A stretch of 64,000 nucleotides of DNA from Eukaryota sp. TZLM1-RC (taxonomy: Eukaryota > Metamonada: BaSk clade), in NCBI GenBank assembly GCA_040285825.1, contig JAUPSS010000007.1, positions 2,764,689 through 2,828,688 of the forward strand, in the 5' to 3' direction. Every line of letters begins with the position of its first letter. Positions within the stretch are counted from its first letter, which is position 1. Made by a program: the position numbers and the translations under genes. Of the stretch, positions 19,300-29,399 are shown piece after piece. Below the pieces are notes generated by a model that was not told the origin of the DNA, made no database searches, and saw nothing but the letters and a program-made list of their open reading frames with translations.

Positions 19300-19590
19300 T
19301 CGACAACATGAACAAAAAGGCAAGCTCACTATCCTCAGTGGGTCAGTTTGGTTCCATCAACTTCGTCGACTCGAATAACACGATCTTCAAACTCGAAAAC
19401 AGCTGTTTTTGTTGTATCTAAAAATGTCATCGACCTCGAGAATAATAGAACCTTCTTCGTGAGAAACTACATCCCTTTCTACTTTACCCTGTGGGAAAAC
19501 AAATGAAAAGAAAAAGTCAATAGTTTTGATTGACACACAATAAATTCGTGTTCGAATTAGCCTTGTTTTCAAAATTTGGGACAAACAAGG
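19300..19590 (-). other. Possible gene remnant, unknown
   Basis: The minus strand reads GKVERDVVSHEEGSIILEVDDI, then in a shifted frame TAVFEFEDRVIRVDEVDGTK-stop. A TTTGTTTTCCCACAG stretch precedes the first part and could be a 3' splice site. No family recognised. Confidence 0.25.
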
Positions 19591-19732
19591 CTTCCTTACT
19601 TACTCATTTTTTGTCTTTCATGTGATATATTAGCAGATAGTTCTGCATACTAAGAAAATTAGAAGCACAATAACAAAACAATCACAGTAGCATAGATAAC
19701 AAATCCGGTGATTTTTTTAAGCATATAGATAA

Positions 19733-22300
19733 TTAAAGATCTGAGAGAACAGATAACAATTGAGAAATATCAGGAAATCCTAGAGTGTCAGGACAACAAT
19801 AGTAAACTTTGGTAGGATTTCCTGCCAATGGTAAATAATCAAGCTTGGTCTTGGGAACAGTCGCTGTTCTAAGTGATATAACCAAACCTAAAGAAACAAC
19901 TCCGTGAAGGTCAGGAGCAAACAGGTTGGAAACAATCGTATTGAAAGCAAGTCTTGATGTTGCTTTTATTTGAATTCTGACAATTCCAATCACATTTGCG
20001 GCACTTTTGTTATTTATAAGACCCTGAACAAAACTATTGGGATCTGTTTCTTCATGAACGGATTAATGGACCATTGGTAAAATTGCATCTATACCAGGAT
20101 TGTTGACGGGCATAAGAAGTAGAGTACGTTCCTTAAAGGCTGTCCAAAGTCGAGAATACAACACAGCATAGTCCTCAAATTCATTTTTTCTGTCAAAACC
20201 TCTAACTGGGTGGCTGATAAACGCCATTGGTTGAAAGCAAATTCAACTTGTGATTGGGCATCACAATAAGACGGCGTAGAAGGTTTATTACAAGTCCCAA
20301 GTTGTCTGAATTCAAATACCCCAACCTCCCGCATTTTGCAACTGAGAAACAACTCGAAGGATGTTAAAGTTAGAAAAGGAACATCTGAAGCAATGTTTTG
20401 AGACACTTTGCAACGTTGAAGATGAAACAGCAACATGAGGCAAGCAAATGACTCCATCAGCAAACCAAGAGAGCTGGCACTGATGGGAACAGGTAGGAAT
20501 GACACCAAAACGTTCTTGGCGGCTCTGTTGAATTGTTCGTCAGTTTCCAGATAAGACCATAAAAAGCTCATGACAAGAGGATCTTTTAGTGGGCGGCACT
20601 TGTAAAGATAAGGAAGTGACTGAGCAACATTCTCAGGTAAGTTCACCCCCTCAAGTACATGAAAGCTATTTTCCACAACTTCACAAATAACATTGTGAGA
20701 AACCAAACCACAATTGGCCACAAGAGTGAGAAAAGCGCCAGTGGATGCTCCTAATTTAAAAGATTTCATAGCGTTATCTACTTTACCCCGAATGGCCGGT
20801 AAAAAATTGAAAAATCGGTTAACTGCAGCATAAGCTGTCCATATAGGACGAACGGTTGTGCAATCTGATATAGTGAAAAGAGGGGCTATGTGTGTATCAG
20901 GTGAATAACGTTCAGAGTACAAGGAGGGATCCAAGGCAGTAAAAACAGTCATGCAAGGTGGAATTGTGTGAGCCTTGAAAATTGGTACAAGTAAATACAA
21001 AGAAGGTTGTGGAAGACGATAGGACGAAACATTGATAGTATCCAAAACAAATCCTTTAAGCGACATATGAGTGCCAGATACTAAAGCCATAACTGGCTTT
21101 AAAGTAGCTAGATTACGAATACCATATCGCAAGCAACGATATAAATTCCATTGAGGACCAAGTTGAATGTGTGAAGTAAAGGAAGAGCTGAACAATAAAG
21201 TTCCAACTTCATCAAGACATACCACATACTTTTCCATTGGCAAGTCTTGAATAAGAGATTCTACAAACTGAGCATGATCCTCGTTTTCAAAAGGTTGCTT
21301 GCACGATTTCATAAAGGAAAGAAACCTGGAAGATGTACTAGAAATAATGCTCTTTGAATACTTCATCCAATCATCAGCAGTGTTTAATGAAATAGTGTCC
21401 AGCGGGGATTCTTTCAAGATTTCAACAATATGACACTCAAGATAAATGACCACAACAGCAATACGCTGTTCTAGGCTATAAGATTCATCTGAAGGAATAG
21501 AATCCTGAAATATTTTCGATAATTTCACAGTGGGTGGCCAAGTGTAACAGACATTTTCAGAGTTGTTGAAGGAATAGTATCCTGAAATATTTCCGATAAT
21601 TTCACAGTGGGTGGCCAAGTGTAACAGACATTTTCAGAGTTGTTTCTATTTTATTCTAATCTAGGAAATGAAAAGTATGATATTCCAGTGTCGGGATGAT
21701 GAAAAGTCTTCACACATTCCAACATTAAGGGCGTTTTCCCAAGACCAGTAGAGTTGACGATAGGGAGTACCGGAGAATGATAATTGTTCAATAACATCTT
21801 AAAGTTGTCTAGGTAATGATAAAGTGTACTCGAAAGCTTGCTTCGAGGGTCACCATCTGAACATTGATAGATCTTATTGAGAAGAGGATCAGTCCCGTAG
21901 GGTGGTAATGATTGTGCTTCAGGAGTTGGTGGTGGAGGAGGTGTTTGACGAACATCAAGAGTGACCACACGGTGTCTATCCTGTAAAAAGTGGACCACAT
22001 TATCATTATCAGAATCACGTTGTATGTATGTACTTTGTGAAATAGGTGAGTAAACATCATGAGATAGATGGGACTTCTGGACGATATTGAGGAGTTTAAA
22101 TTTCAGCTTGCCATGCAATCGATGACCTTCACCAGCATCCAAGAACTCCAACACATCACAAAGCCTAGAAGAATGCAACACATGTACAGCACTTACATCA
22201 TGGAACTTTCTTCTATATGAGGCTTCTTCTGTAATACTGGAGATGTCATTGTGGCAGACAGTGACTTTAGCAAAAAAAATGTGTATTGTCAACACTGATG
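19733..22300 (-). pseudogene. Crinkler/RHS-like P-loop NTPase, disrupted
   Basis: Three open stretches read in order on the minus strand: 22295-21651, 21618-20089 and about 20052-19733. The first carries a Walker A-like IVNSTGLGKTPLM and the second a Walker B-like VVCLDEVG, followed by helical sensor regions (FNFLPAIRGKVDNA, ASTGAFLTLVANCG), the layout of NTPase domains in Crinkler-type and retrotransposon-hot-spot proteins. Lesions: a 77-bp tandem duplication (21491-21644), an in-frame TAA between parts one and two, a frame change near 20225, and a further in-frame TAA before the last part. No ATG is found; the 5' side abuts a family B retroelement tail at 22340. Calling it an effector would be speculation. 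Confidence 0.65.
21491..21644. repeat. 77-bp tandem duplication inside the NTPase pseudogene
   Basis: Copies 21491-21567 and 21568-21644 differ at two visible positions (A/T in GGAATAG(A/T)ATCC and T/C in ATATTT(T/C)CG). 77 is not a multiple of three; removing one copy restores the frame across the break except for one TAA. Confidence 0.9.
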
Positions 22301-22339
22301 TGTTGGGGCTGTGATTTTCTTAATACAAAAAGTGATTTA

Positions 22340-22440
22340 ACAATTCCTCCAGTCAATTCTTCTTGGCTTATTTGGGTTATGAAGACATAGAATTTTAACC
22401 TTGTCGTATAGTTTGTTTTTTATTGTAATAAAAATAAAAA
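22340..22440 (+). repeat. Family B non-LTR 3' end
   Basis: CAGTCAATTCTTCTTGGCTTATTTGG...GACATAGAATTTTAACCTTGTCGTATAGTTTG matches the end of the copy at 34400-34470, including the ED-x-EF-stop codons. Confidence 0.75.
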
Positions 22441-22543
22441 ATAAAAAAATGATTTAACAATTTGGGTATAAGTTTGCAAAAATGTTTGGGTAAGATACAC
22501 CTACGATATACAAGTTCCATATCATATATTCCACCCCAAAAAC

Positions 22544-23725
22544 ATGACCTTTGCCTTCTCCCAACAGGAACTTTGTCGACGTTCTGTCAATTCTGTCAAG
22601 TATAGTTTGGGTGCTGACCACAAACCTTTGCACCCAGATGACATCCCAATGTGGGTCGCTGACTGTGATTACGCTACCCCTCAATGCGTAATTGAAGCCA
22701 TTCAAAAGCGTTTGTCTCATCCCATACTTGGTTATGATCTTCCCCCTTCAGATTTATTTTCATCATTTTGCACGTGGGCTGGCAAGCATTATGATGGTGG
22801 ACATCTCTACACTCCCGAACTCTGCAGTACTTGTCCTTCAGTGGTTGTCGCATTCACTCAATGCATACAAGCCTTCTCTGTTGGCAATGTTACTATTTCT
22901 GTTCCTTGTTATCCACCATTCATGAATCAACCAAAGAAACTGGGCAGAAAGGTTTTGCTCAATCAATTAGTCCCTTCAAATGAATCAATTTTTAAAATTG
23001 ATTTTGATAATTTAGAATCCTCATTTAAAAATTCCGATTGTTATCTCCTGTGCAATCCAATGAATCCTTCAGGCGAATCCTTCAATAGAGCTGAGCTTGA
23101 CAAAATTGCCGAATTGGCTGCTAAATATGACGTCTTTGTTATTTCAGATGAAATTCATGCTGATCTGCGGCTGGATACGAGCATCAAACATCAAACATTT
23201 GCCCCAAGTGCACAAAAGCATGGTTGTCGTGCAGCCGTATGCTTTGCTCCAAGTAAAACATTCAATATGGCTGGTATGGTTACCAGCATTGTGGCCTTTT
23301 TAGACCACGAATCAAAACAAAGATTTGGCAACCAATTGTCCAGGACAGGTATTCACGGGATTAATTGTTTGGGTGGTGTTGCTGCCAGGGCTGCATATTT
23401 AGAAGGTGAGCCATGGTTGGAGGAGACGTTGGTCTTGTTGAGGGGAAATGTAGAGTTGGTAGAGGAGAGGTTGAGTGGATTTGAAAATTTCATCAAGGTC
23501 TATAGACCAAAATTTGGGTTTTTGATCTGGTTGGATTGCTCAGGAATAGGTGATACTCAAGAGATTAACCAGTTCTTTAAGGGTGCGCATGTCATTCCTT
23601 GTTCGGCTGGCTATTTCTTTGACGGAAGTGAACATTGCGTAAGACTGAATGTTGGGTGTAGAAGAGAAGTTGTTGTGGAGGCTTTGGATAGAATAATGAA
23701 TGGATTGAAAGAATTGAGTAAATAA
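22544..23725 (+). CDS. MalY/PatB-type PLP C-S lyase (cystathionine beta-lyase-like)
   Basis: 393 residues from the ATG at 22544, 18 bases after a TCATA motif. Fold-type I aminotransferase features of the MalY/PatB branch: SVKYSLGADHKPLHPDDIPM, then MWVADCDYATP (family MWVADMDF-P) near residue 36, LGYDLPP, CNPMNPSGES near 167, SDEIHADL (PLP-ring Asp) near 199, CFAPSKTFNMAGM with the Schiff-base Lys near 233, and the carboxylate-binding Arg region VRLNVGC at the end. Family length is about 390. It cleaves cystathionine or cysteine C-S bonds, releasing pyruvate and ammonia. This branch is mainly bacterial, so lateral transfer is possible. No targeting peptide is seen. Confidence 0.9.
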   Translation: MTFAFSQQELCRRSVNSVKYSLGADHKPLHPDDIPMWVADCDYATPQCVIEAIQKRLSHPILGYDLPPSDLFSSFCTWAGKHYDGGHLYTPELCSTCPSVVVAFTQCIQAFSVGNVTISVPCYPPFMNQPKKLGRKVLLNQLVPSNESIFKIDFDNLESSFKNSDCYLLCNPMNPSGESFNRAELDKIAELAAKYDVFVISDEIHADLRLDTSIKHQTFAPSAQKHGCRAAVCFAPSKTFNMAGMVTSIVAFLDHESKQRFGNQLSRTGIHGINCLGGVAARAAYLEGEPWLEETLVLLRGNVELVEERLSGFENFIKVYRPKFGFLIWLDCSGIGDTQEINQFFKGAHVIPCSAGYFFDGSEHCVRLNVGCRREVVVEALDRIMNGLKELSK

Positions 23726-24120
23726 TTAAATAATTAAATAATTTTAAAAATATATATTTTAAAATGTATTTCATTCTTAGAACTGTGGTATAGTTACTAA
23801 CCTTAGCATTTTTGCAGGGTTACATGTTTTGTCAATTATTAAATAAATTATTCATCATGTCGTTGTTGCTCTTTTCCTGAGTGAAAATTAATGTCTCAAT
23901 AATTGAAGAAGACGAAAAAAAGGAGCAGTTAATGAACCAAATCCAACAACAAAAATGAATAAAAAAATAAAAGAAAATGTTTTCAAATCAATATTTTTGA
24001 GTGAGATTTCGAAAATTAAAGTTAATTCATGGTTCGTAATCATACCCCTGATTTGAAGCAATATTTAATTGAGGAAAACAAAAACAAATTCTAAAAAAAT
24101 AATATAACAATATACTTTAC
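23726..24120. other. Intergenic, AT-rich
   Basis: Very AT-rich spacer between convergent genes. No gene or repeat seen. Confidence 0.5.
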
Positions 24121-24774
24121 TTACCAAAATAATAAAACAAAAACACCAATTAAAAGCAATAAAATTAAACAATACAGACACTTACTCTTAGAATTCTTGG
24201 CTAATCGTTGTAGCCTAGAATCCGTCCTGTTAACATTATCAGCAGTCGTCCCGACACGATGGGTAATATCATCAATCAAAACCTCTTGCTCATCAAGCTC
24301 ATCTTTGATGGCAATTCCTACTTCATGGGTGGATCTCACAGCCTTGGCTAAGGTATCTATATCTTTATCGAAGGTGCGGAGTTTGTCTTGTTGAGATTGG
24401 AGTAGGTCTTGGTTACTTCGTCCAGTAGTGTCTTCTGTTTCGGTGACGGGTCCTCTTTTGGGTGCTTCAGGAGTGACATCAAGTTTGGACTGGAGATCGT
24501 TCATTCTGCGTTTAAGAGTGCCCACTTTATCTTGACGTTTGTTGATTTCTGCTTGGGACAGTTGGAACTGTTCTGGATCAGCTTCAAATGTACGAAGTCG
24601 GGCTTCTAAATACTGGAGATCTTGAGAAAGATGATGAAGATTTCGACGAATAGTGAGTTGTATCCGCGATGGAGGAGCTCCTTCACTTCGTATAAACTGA
24701 TCTCGTTCATTGAGATCAGATGCTATCTGATTAGCAAGGTTTTTAGCATTTTCAAGGCGCTCCGTCCAAGACAT
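24121..24774 (-). CDS. Qc-SNARE (syntaxin-6/8-like)
   Basis: 217 residues from the ATG at 24774. Residues 1-95 form an N-terminal helical bundle like the Habc region of syntaxin 6 (MSWTERLENAKNLANQIASD...LRTFE). The SNARE motif runs about 128-190, with the central-layer Gln in KDELDEQEVLIDDI and heptads on both sides. A C-terminal tail anchor (CLYCLILLLLIGVFVLLFW, 199-217) ends at the stop with no lumenal tail. Cys residues before the anchor could be palmitoylated. It would act in Golgi/endosome fusion and be a substrate of the alpha-SNAP encoded at 12592. Which syntaxin it corresponds to is not decided by the sequence alone. Confidence 0.88.
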   Translation of the reverse strand: MSWTERLENAKNLANQIASDLNERDQFIRSEGAPPSRIQLTIRRNLHHLSQDLQYLEARLRTFEADPEQFQLSQAEINKRQDKVGTLKRRMNDLQSKLDVTPEAPKRGPVTETEDTTGRSNQDLLQSQQDKLRTFDKDIDTLAKAVRSTHEVGIAIKDELDEQEVLIDDITHRVGTTADNVNRTDSRLQRLAKNSKSKCLYCLILLLLIGVFVLLFW

Positions 24775-24899
24775 CTGGAGACGTGAAAGTTGAGATGAGT
24801 TCGCAATGGATTTTTATAAAACCATTTTATCTGACTGATTTGAATCTTCCGAATTGACAGAATTCTTAATTAAACAAGGTGATTTGTAAAGATTTGCAA

Positions 24900-24990
24900 A
24901 TAGAAATAACATTTTTTAAATCTAGTTAATTTATTCCACCGAGAAACTAAACAAATCTAAAATTCTAAATTTTTCTTTTCCTAATCAGCC
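24900..24990 (-). repeat. Family B non-LTR 3' end, antisense
   Basis: AAAATTCTAAATTTTTCTTTTCCTAATCAGCCA matches the antisense 3' end at about 55657-55690. Confidence 0.5.
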
Positions 24991-24999
24991 AAAATAATT

Positions 25000-25521
25000 T
25001 GATTTGTAAATGTGGATTTTGAATGTGGAAATTGATTCTAATCATATATTTCGATCTACAAATCCTCTCGTCACTAGACCTTTGGCTCAGAAGTTTAATG
25101 AATTACGTGCAAAAGTTCTGTCTCAATTACTGGGTTGTAAAATGTTCCAAATTCCAGATCATGCTTACCTTAGTCCACATAATGGCGGTTTAGGGTGGAC
25201 GAAGGCTTCTATTCTTACCTCGTGTGCTTTTGTTGGAGGATGCAGAAATGCAATCTTTGAGTTTTCCGAAAGATTTGCAGATTGGGAAGATTTATTGATG
25301 ACAACGCAAAGTTCCACTGTTTTTGCATTAAATGAAGAAATTTCAAGAATTGATGTAGAAAAATGGGGTCGATGTTTTCCCCAATCATTCAATGGCAATA
25401 TTCCAGAAAACAATGTTTTAAATTTGAAGTACATTCTTCGAACATTACAGAAACGATTGACTGGAATGTATGAAAAAGATCTTTATGATAATATATGCAG
25501 CTTGGCTGTTTCAAATCAAGA
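25000..25521 (+). mobile_element. RLE non-LTR retrotransposon family A, left part (split by the Ty3/gypsy insertion)
   Basis: A single open frame (25010-25521) with an RT thumb-like segment (HAYLSPHNGGLGWTKASIL; the GGLG block is typical of non-LTR RTs) and a helical connection (NEEISRIDVEKWGRCFPQSF). It stops at the LTR and resumes at 32931: joined across one copy of AAGA, the frame continues exactly as in the uninterrupted relative at 42045-42475 (minus strand). Confidence 0.85.
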
Positions 25522-25672
25522 TGATGGTCTATGGCTAGGGTTATCGTGTGACATAGCTTGTGTAAATGTAAAGTAATTTATTACGAAGAGGAATTGTATT
25601 CACTCTTCTTAAGCTAACAGGCGGAATACTAATAACTAAACTATTAACTATAAATACTATTCAAGACTAACA
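25522..25672 (-). repeat. 3' LTR of the Ty3/gypsy element
   Basis: 151 bp. On the plus strand it begins TGATGGTC and ends ACTAACA. The last sense codons of the pol frame, including its TAG stop, fall inside the LTR edge. Confidence 0.93.
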
Positions 25673-25972
25673 CTGCCTTTTCCTCTCTTTCGAGCGACGA
25701 GCCCTGGAAGCTCTGGTCACAGGAGGTGAACTAATAGAAATATGACGCTTCTTGGGAGGAGCGGGTTTAGTACGGCGACGTGCTTTGGAAGTCTTGATAA
25801 AGTCTTTATACGCGGCAGTATTTTGGACTGTAGACACATGCTCAGTGGTGATCTCTTTTCCTGGCCATTGCACTTGGCAAAAGTCACCTTCCTGACTGAG
25901 CACTTTTTCAATGATGTGTTCTTCGACATCACCTGCAGCGACCCAGGAGTGGAACTCATCGTTGGTGGGCAA
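25667..25972 (-). CDS. Ty3/gypsy pol: chromodomain-like C-terminus
   Basis: The frame is open just upstream of 25972, after the TGA. GDVEEHIIEKVLSQEGDFCQ and VQWPGKEITTEHVSTVQ resemble a diverged chromodomain (vEkIl...yLVkWkGy...tWep), although the aromatic cage is poor. It ends in a basic tail, with the stop inside the LTR. A chromodomain would steer integration to particular chromatin. Confidence 0.55.
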   Translation of the reverse strand: MPTNDEFHSWVAAGDVEEHIIEKVLSQEGDFCQVQWPGKEITTEHVSTVQNTAAYKDFIKTSKARRRTKPAPPKKRHISISSPPVTRASRARRSKERKRQC

Positions 25973-25990
25973 GCTGGAGTGCCAGGGAGC

Positions 25991-26344
25991 TCAGTGTTTG
26001 ACGCTAGCTTGGACAATCGTACCTGTGCAGAGATTCTTAATATTCACAGACGAATTGGATACGATTTCAGTAATTAGGAAGGGTCCTAAATAGTCTCCAT
26101 GAAGCTTAGCGGAAGAGCCAGATGCTCTCAATACCAATTGACCAACTTCAAAAGGGTTTGGAGTTGACGATCTAGCTAGCTTGGAAGCTTTGGAAGCTTG
26201 ATGATGTGCTGCCTTTTCTTGTTTCTCTTTCAATCTTCGAAATTTAGATTGAATTTCTTGAATAAAAAGATGACTCAGACGTCGAGCTTTCAATGATTTC
26301 AAGAATTTTGCCAGGGTCAGATCTGGGAGACACATCAGAGCCAA
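25991..26344 (-). CDS. Ty3/gypsy pol: GPY/F segment
   Basis: A charged helix (FRRLKEKQEKAAHHQ) precedes FEVGQLVLRASG and HGDYLGPFLITEIV, the GPY/F module of Ty3/gypsy integrases. It ends at an in-frame TGA after VQASVKH. Confidence 0.8.
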   Translation of the reverse strand: MALMCLPDLTLAKFLKSLKARRLSHLFIQEIQSKFRRLKEKQEKAAHHQASKASKLARSSTPNPFEVGQLVLRASGSSAKLHGDYLGPFLITEIVSNSSVNIKNLCTGTIVQASVKH

Positions 26345-27554
26345 AGATCACTTGGTATGGAGTGTGGTTGGTTATTGAGCTCTTGGAAGAGTTGATCAAT
26401 AATTGCACATAAGGCAAGTATTCAGACCACACATCGTAGGCATTGAAGTCTACGAGCAATTTCCGTAGGTTTTGCAGGATGTCTCTGTGTCGGCGCTCTA
26501 CCAGGCCGTTGGACTGAGAAAACCTAGGTATTGACTTTGACACCTCTATGCCCAAAAATTTGCTTAATTCGTCAAAGACAGCCTTGGAAAATTCGGGTCC
26601 ATTATCGCTGTGGATTTGAAATGGAATACCAAAGATGGCACAGACTTTCCAAATTAATGCATCTGCAGTAAGATTGGCATTTATCTCTTTTAAAGGCACG
26701 ATGATCGTGAACCTAGAGAAGCTGTCGATAAATACGAGGATGTATTTGTAGCCTTCTTGATCTTCTGGAAGAGGACCAATGACGTCGGCGTTGACGCGAG
26801 CAAAAGGTCTGTCAGCCCACAATGAACCGGTTGGGGGAACATGCAGTTTGGGAACTGGCTTTGTTTTCTGACAGGAGGGGCATTCTTGGACGTGCTTATT
26901 CATGTCGGTGAGCATGTTTGGCCACCAATAATCGCTGTTCCTGAGCTTGTTCAGGCTTTCAGCTTTGCTTGGATGACCTCCTTGCAGAAGTCCATGCAAC
27001 AGGTTAAGGGTGTCCTTAATGAGTGATTTGGGAATCACTATCTTGTTGTCGTGAGTCATATATAAATCAAGATGATTGTTATGAACACAGTTGTTGAAAG
27101 AGGGGTCTTTGGAAGCTATGGCAAGCTTCTGTTCGGACCTAATCCTACAGAGCCATGGCTCGAAGATAGGCAGGTCGTTGGAACATCGTTCTCTGATGAC
27201 CATGATACGTTCGAAGTTGTTTAGGTCTTCGATGTAGTATCTTTCATTTTCTGTTCCATCAATTTTATCAATGTAAAATATTGGATGAAAATTTGGAGGC
27301 ATTTGATGGGACAAATGATTGATCTCTTGATGGTCTATAGGTGGAACTATTCGAGACAACATATCAGCCCAGAAGTTATCTTCCCCTTTGGTATGTACCA
27401 AGTCAAAGCAGAATTCAGAGAATATGGGTAACCATCTTGTTACAATTCTGTTCTTCTCAGGAGCCGTGAACATGTAGGTAAGGTTTTGATGGTCTGTGAA
27501 TATGACCAGTTTCCTTCCTTTTAAGTAGTTTTCAAAACCACTTTGAGTTAACAT
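26244..27554 (-). CDS. Ty3/gypsy pol: RNase H end and integrase
   Basis: RNase H end: KLVIFTDHQNLTYMF. Integrase zinc-binding HHCC (HGLLQGGH...CPSCQKTK), then the DDE core: VNADVIGPLP (first D), HSDNGPEFSK (second D) and SNGLVERRHRDI (E). This retains a normal catalytic triad. The segment between 27554 and 27657 carries a further break at CAAAAAG. Confidence 0.9.
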   Translation of the reverse strand: MLTQSGFENYLKGRKLVIFTDHQNLTYMFTAPEKNRIVTRWLPIFSEFCFDLVHTKGEDNFWADMLSRIVPPIDHQEINHLSHQMPPNFHPIFYIDKIDGTENERYYIEDLNNFERIMVIRERCSNDLPIFEPWLCRIRSEQKLAIASKDPSFNNCVHNNHLDLYMTHDNKIVIPKSLIKDTLNLLHGLLQGGHPSKAESLNKLRNSDYWWPNMLTDMNKHVQECPSCQKTKPVPKLHVPPTGSLWADRPFARVNADVIGPLPEDQEGYKYILVFIDSFSRFTIIVPLKEINANLTADALIWKVCAIFGIPFQIHSDNGPEFSKAVFDELSKFLGIEVSKSIPRFSQSNGLVERRHRDILQNLRKLLVDFNAYDVWSEYLPYVQLLINSSKSSITNHTPYQVIFGSDVSPRSDPGKILEIIESSTSESSFYSRNSI

Positions 27555-27656
27555 GAGTAGGATAGCGTAGAGTTCCTTTTGGTTAGTCGGCCAGTTCTTT
27601 TTGCGAGTTGGTTAACAACCGGCTGAAGAAGCTGATAGGCCTACATTTCCTATTGA

Positions 27657-28304
27657 TCAGGGGGTACCGGGGTCGTCGACTTGTTCGATTTGTTCCCATA
27701 TGACGCCGCCTACAGCAATGTCGGATGCATCGCAACTAATTAAAATTTGGTTTTCCTGCGGAGGTAAGCTGAGCGGCATGTGTTTCGCTATCAGTTGTTT
27801 GATCTTTCGAAGGAGTCCATCGTGCATGTCGGTCCATTGAAGGCGTTGCGCGCGGGGTTTGGGTTTAACGTTGGAGTTAGTTCCATCCTTCTTAGTCAAT
27901 CTGATGATAGGAGCGATGAGCTCAGATACCTGAGGAAGCCATTCTCTAATGAAGTTGACTGATCCTACGAGGCTGCGGACGTCTTTGATTGTCTTTGGTC
28001 TAGGTAGATTCAGCAAAGATTCAACGCGAGTGGGATCGATAGTCCGTTGCTTGTTTTGGAAAACACTGCCCAGTATCTTGATTGGGTGTCTGGAAGACAC
28101 GAAATGGCACTTTGGAAGTCCCAAGGAAACTCTTTTGCATCTGGCTTGATCAAGGACGCGACGGAGGCGTTCAATGAATTCGTCAAAGGTTGAACCTATG
28201 ATTATGATGTCATCTATGTAAATGAAGACACCGTCTCCAGAGAAGATGTCAGCCATGACGTTTTGGAAAACGGCTGGGACATTCTTTAGGCCAAAAAGCT
28301 GCAC
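27657..28304 (-). CDS. Ty3/gypsy pol: RT palm and thumb
   Basis: Continues the RT in another frame: LFGLKNVPAVFQNVMADIF (family pFGLsNAPatFQ), FIYIDDIIIIG with the catalytic YIDD, GSVNFIREWLP and the RNase H start ISCDASDIAVGGVI. It ends at a C5 run (GGTACCCCC), where the frame is lost. Confidence 0.88.
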   Translation of the reverse strand: MQLFGLKNVPAVFQNVMADIFSGDGVFIYIDDIIIIGSTFDEFIERLRRVLDQARCKRVSLGLPKCHFVSSRHPIKILGSVFQNKQRTIDPTRVESLLNLPRPKTIKDVRSLVGSVNFIREWLPQVSELIAPIIRLTKKDGTNSNVKPKPRAQRLQWTDMHDGLLRKIKQLIAKHMPLSLPPQENQILISCDASDIAVGGVIWEQIEQVDDPGTP

Positions 28305-29391
28305 GTTTGAACATGATACTTTTGCCAGGAATGCTCAGGGCTGTTTTCTGCCAATCCTTTTCAGCAATCTTGAGTTGCCAGAAGGCTTTGGGGAGGTCAA
28401 GGGTGCCTATGTAGTTCGCTTGGGAGAGAAATACCAGCACGTCGGAGATCCTTGGAAGGTTGGGCTCAACAGGAATGGTGTTGGCGTTGACTCCGTCCTT
28501 GCCACTATAATCACCAGTAAGGCGGGGCTTGCGGTGATCTGGGTAGACCACTAGACAGACAGGGGAGCTGAACTCATGGTTCGATGGGACAGCAAATCCT
28601 GAGTCTACGAGTTCGTCGAAAATTTGGTTAGCGACCTCTAACCTGGCTGGATTCAGGGTCCTGGGGGGTCTTCTAACTCTGACGTCTTCGTTGTAGAAGT
28701 TGATTTCCATGGGAGGGCAATCAATACCTTCAGCATGAGGCTTGAGGGTAAATACGTCTTCGAACTCTTTCAAGGTATGAAGTAGGGACTTCTTGAAATG
28801 GTCGTTGTCGAGGTTGATGGTACAACCAGATGAGTTGATGTGTTCCAACCAACGTGTGGAAACGTTGACGACTTCTGAAGCTTGCGATATTCGATGGTCG
28901 AATTCGGCTTCAGGTAATAGTAATGTGCGACAGGCGTCGTCCATTCTAATATAAATGCCCTTGTTGTTCATCAGCCCAAGGTGACTCAACAAGTCAGCAC
29001 CAATGAGAATGGTCTCATGTCCAGGAACGATGCTGAACTTGTGTTTCACGTGTACAATCTGGGAAACACTGCCTAGTCTAATGCTAAGGGTTCCAGAAGC
29101 AGTACCAAGGGACTGTGAGGTAGATCCATCAGCAATCTTGTATGATATGGTTTCGTTGGAACGTGCCATGTTACAATTACTGATGACGTCTTCTGTGACT
29201 ACTGAGCATGTTGCACCGGAGTCAATTATGCCTTTAACTTCGACATTGTTGATCAAGAAGTTTAATTGTAGGCAGTTGGTTGTGGACTTTATGGATTGTA
29301 CCATAAATATTGTATCGGAATCATATTCAGCTTGTTCTGAGAAGAAATTAGCTTGAATGTTATGCGTCTTGGTATGTTCCAAGTTGGCCAA
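28249..29391 (-). CDS. Ty3/gypsy pol: retropepsin and first RT part
   Basis: The frame is open upstream of the TTG at 29391. The aspartic protease active site is VKGIIDSGATCSVV (about residue 55). The N-terminal RT fingers begin near residue 250 (FSSPVCLVVYPDHRKPRL, DYSGKDGVNANT, GTLDLPKAFWQLKI, where the first catalytic Asp sits). The frame breaks at TTCAAACG within the palm. Confidence 0.85.
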   Translation of the reverse strand: MANLEHTKTHNIQANFFSEQAEYDSDTIFMVQSIKSTTNCLQLNFLINNVEVKGIIDSGATCSVVTEDVISNCNMARSNETISYKIADGSTSQSLGTASGTLSIRLGSVSQIVHVKHKFSIVPGHETILIGADLLSHLGLMNNKGIYIRMDDACRTLLLPEAEFDHRISQASEVVNVSTRWLEHINSSGCTINLDNDHFKKSLLHTLKEFEDVFTLKPHAEGIDCPPMEINFYNEDVRVRRPPRTLNPARLEVANQIFDELVDSGFAVPSNHEFSSPVCLVVYPDHRKPRLTGDYSGKDGVNANTIPVEPNLPRISDVLVFLSQANYIGTLDLPKAFWQLKIAEKDWQKTALSIPGKSIMFKRAAFWPKECPSRFPKRHG

Positions 29392-29399
29392 AGGATTGA

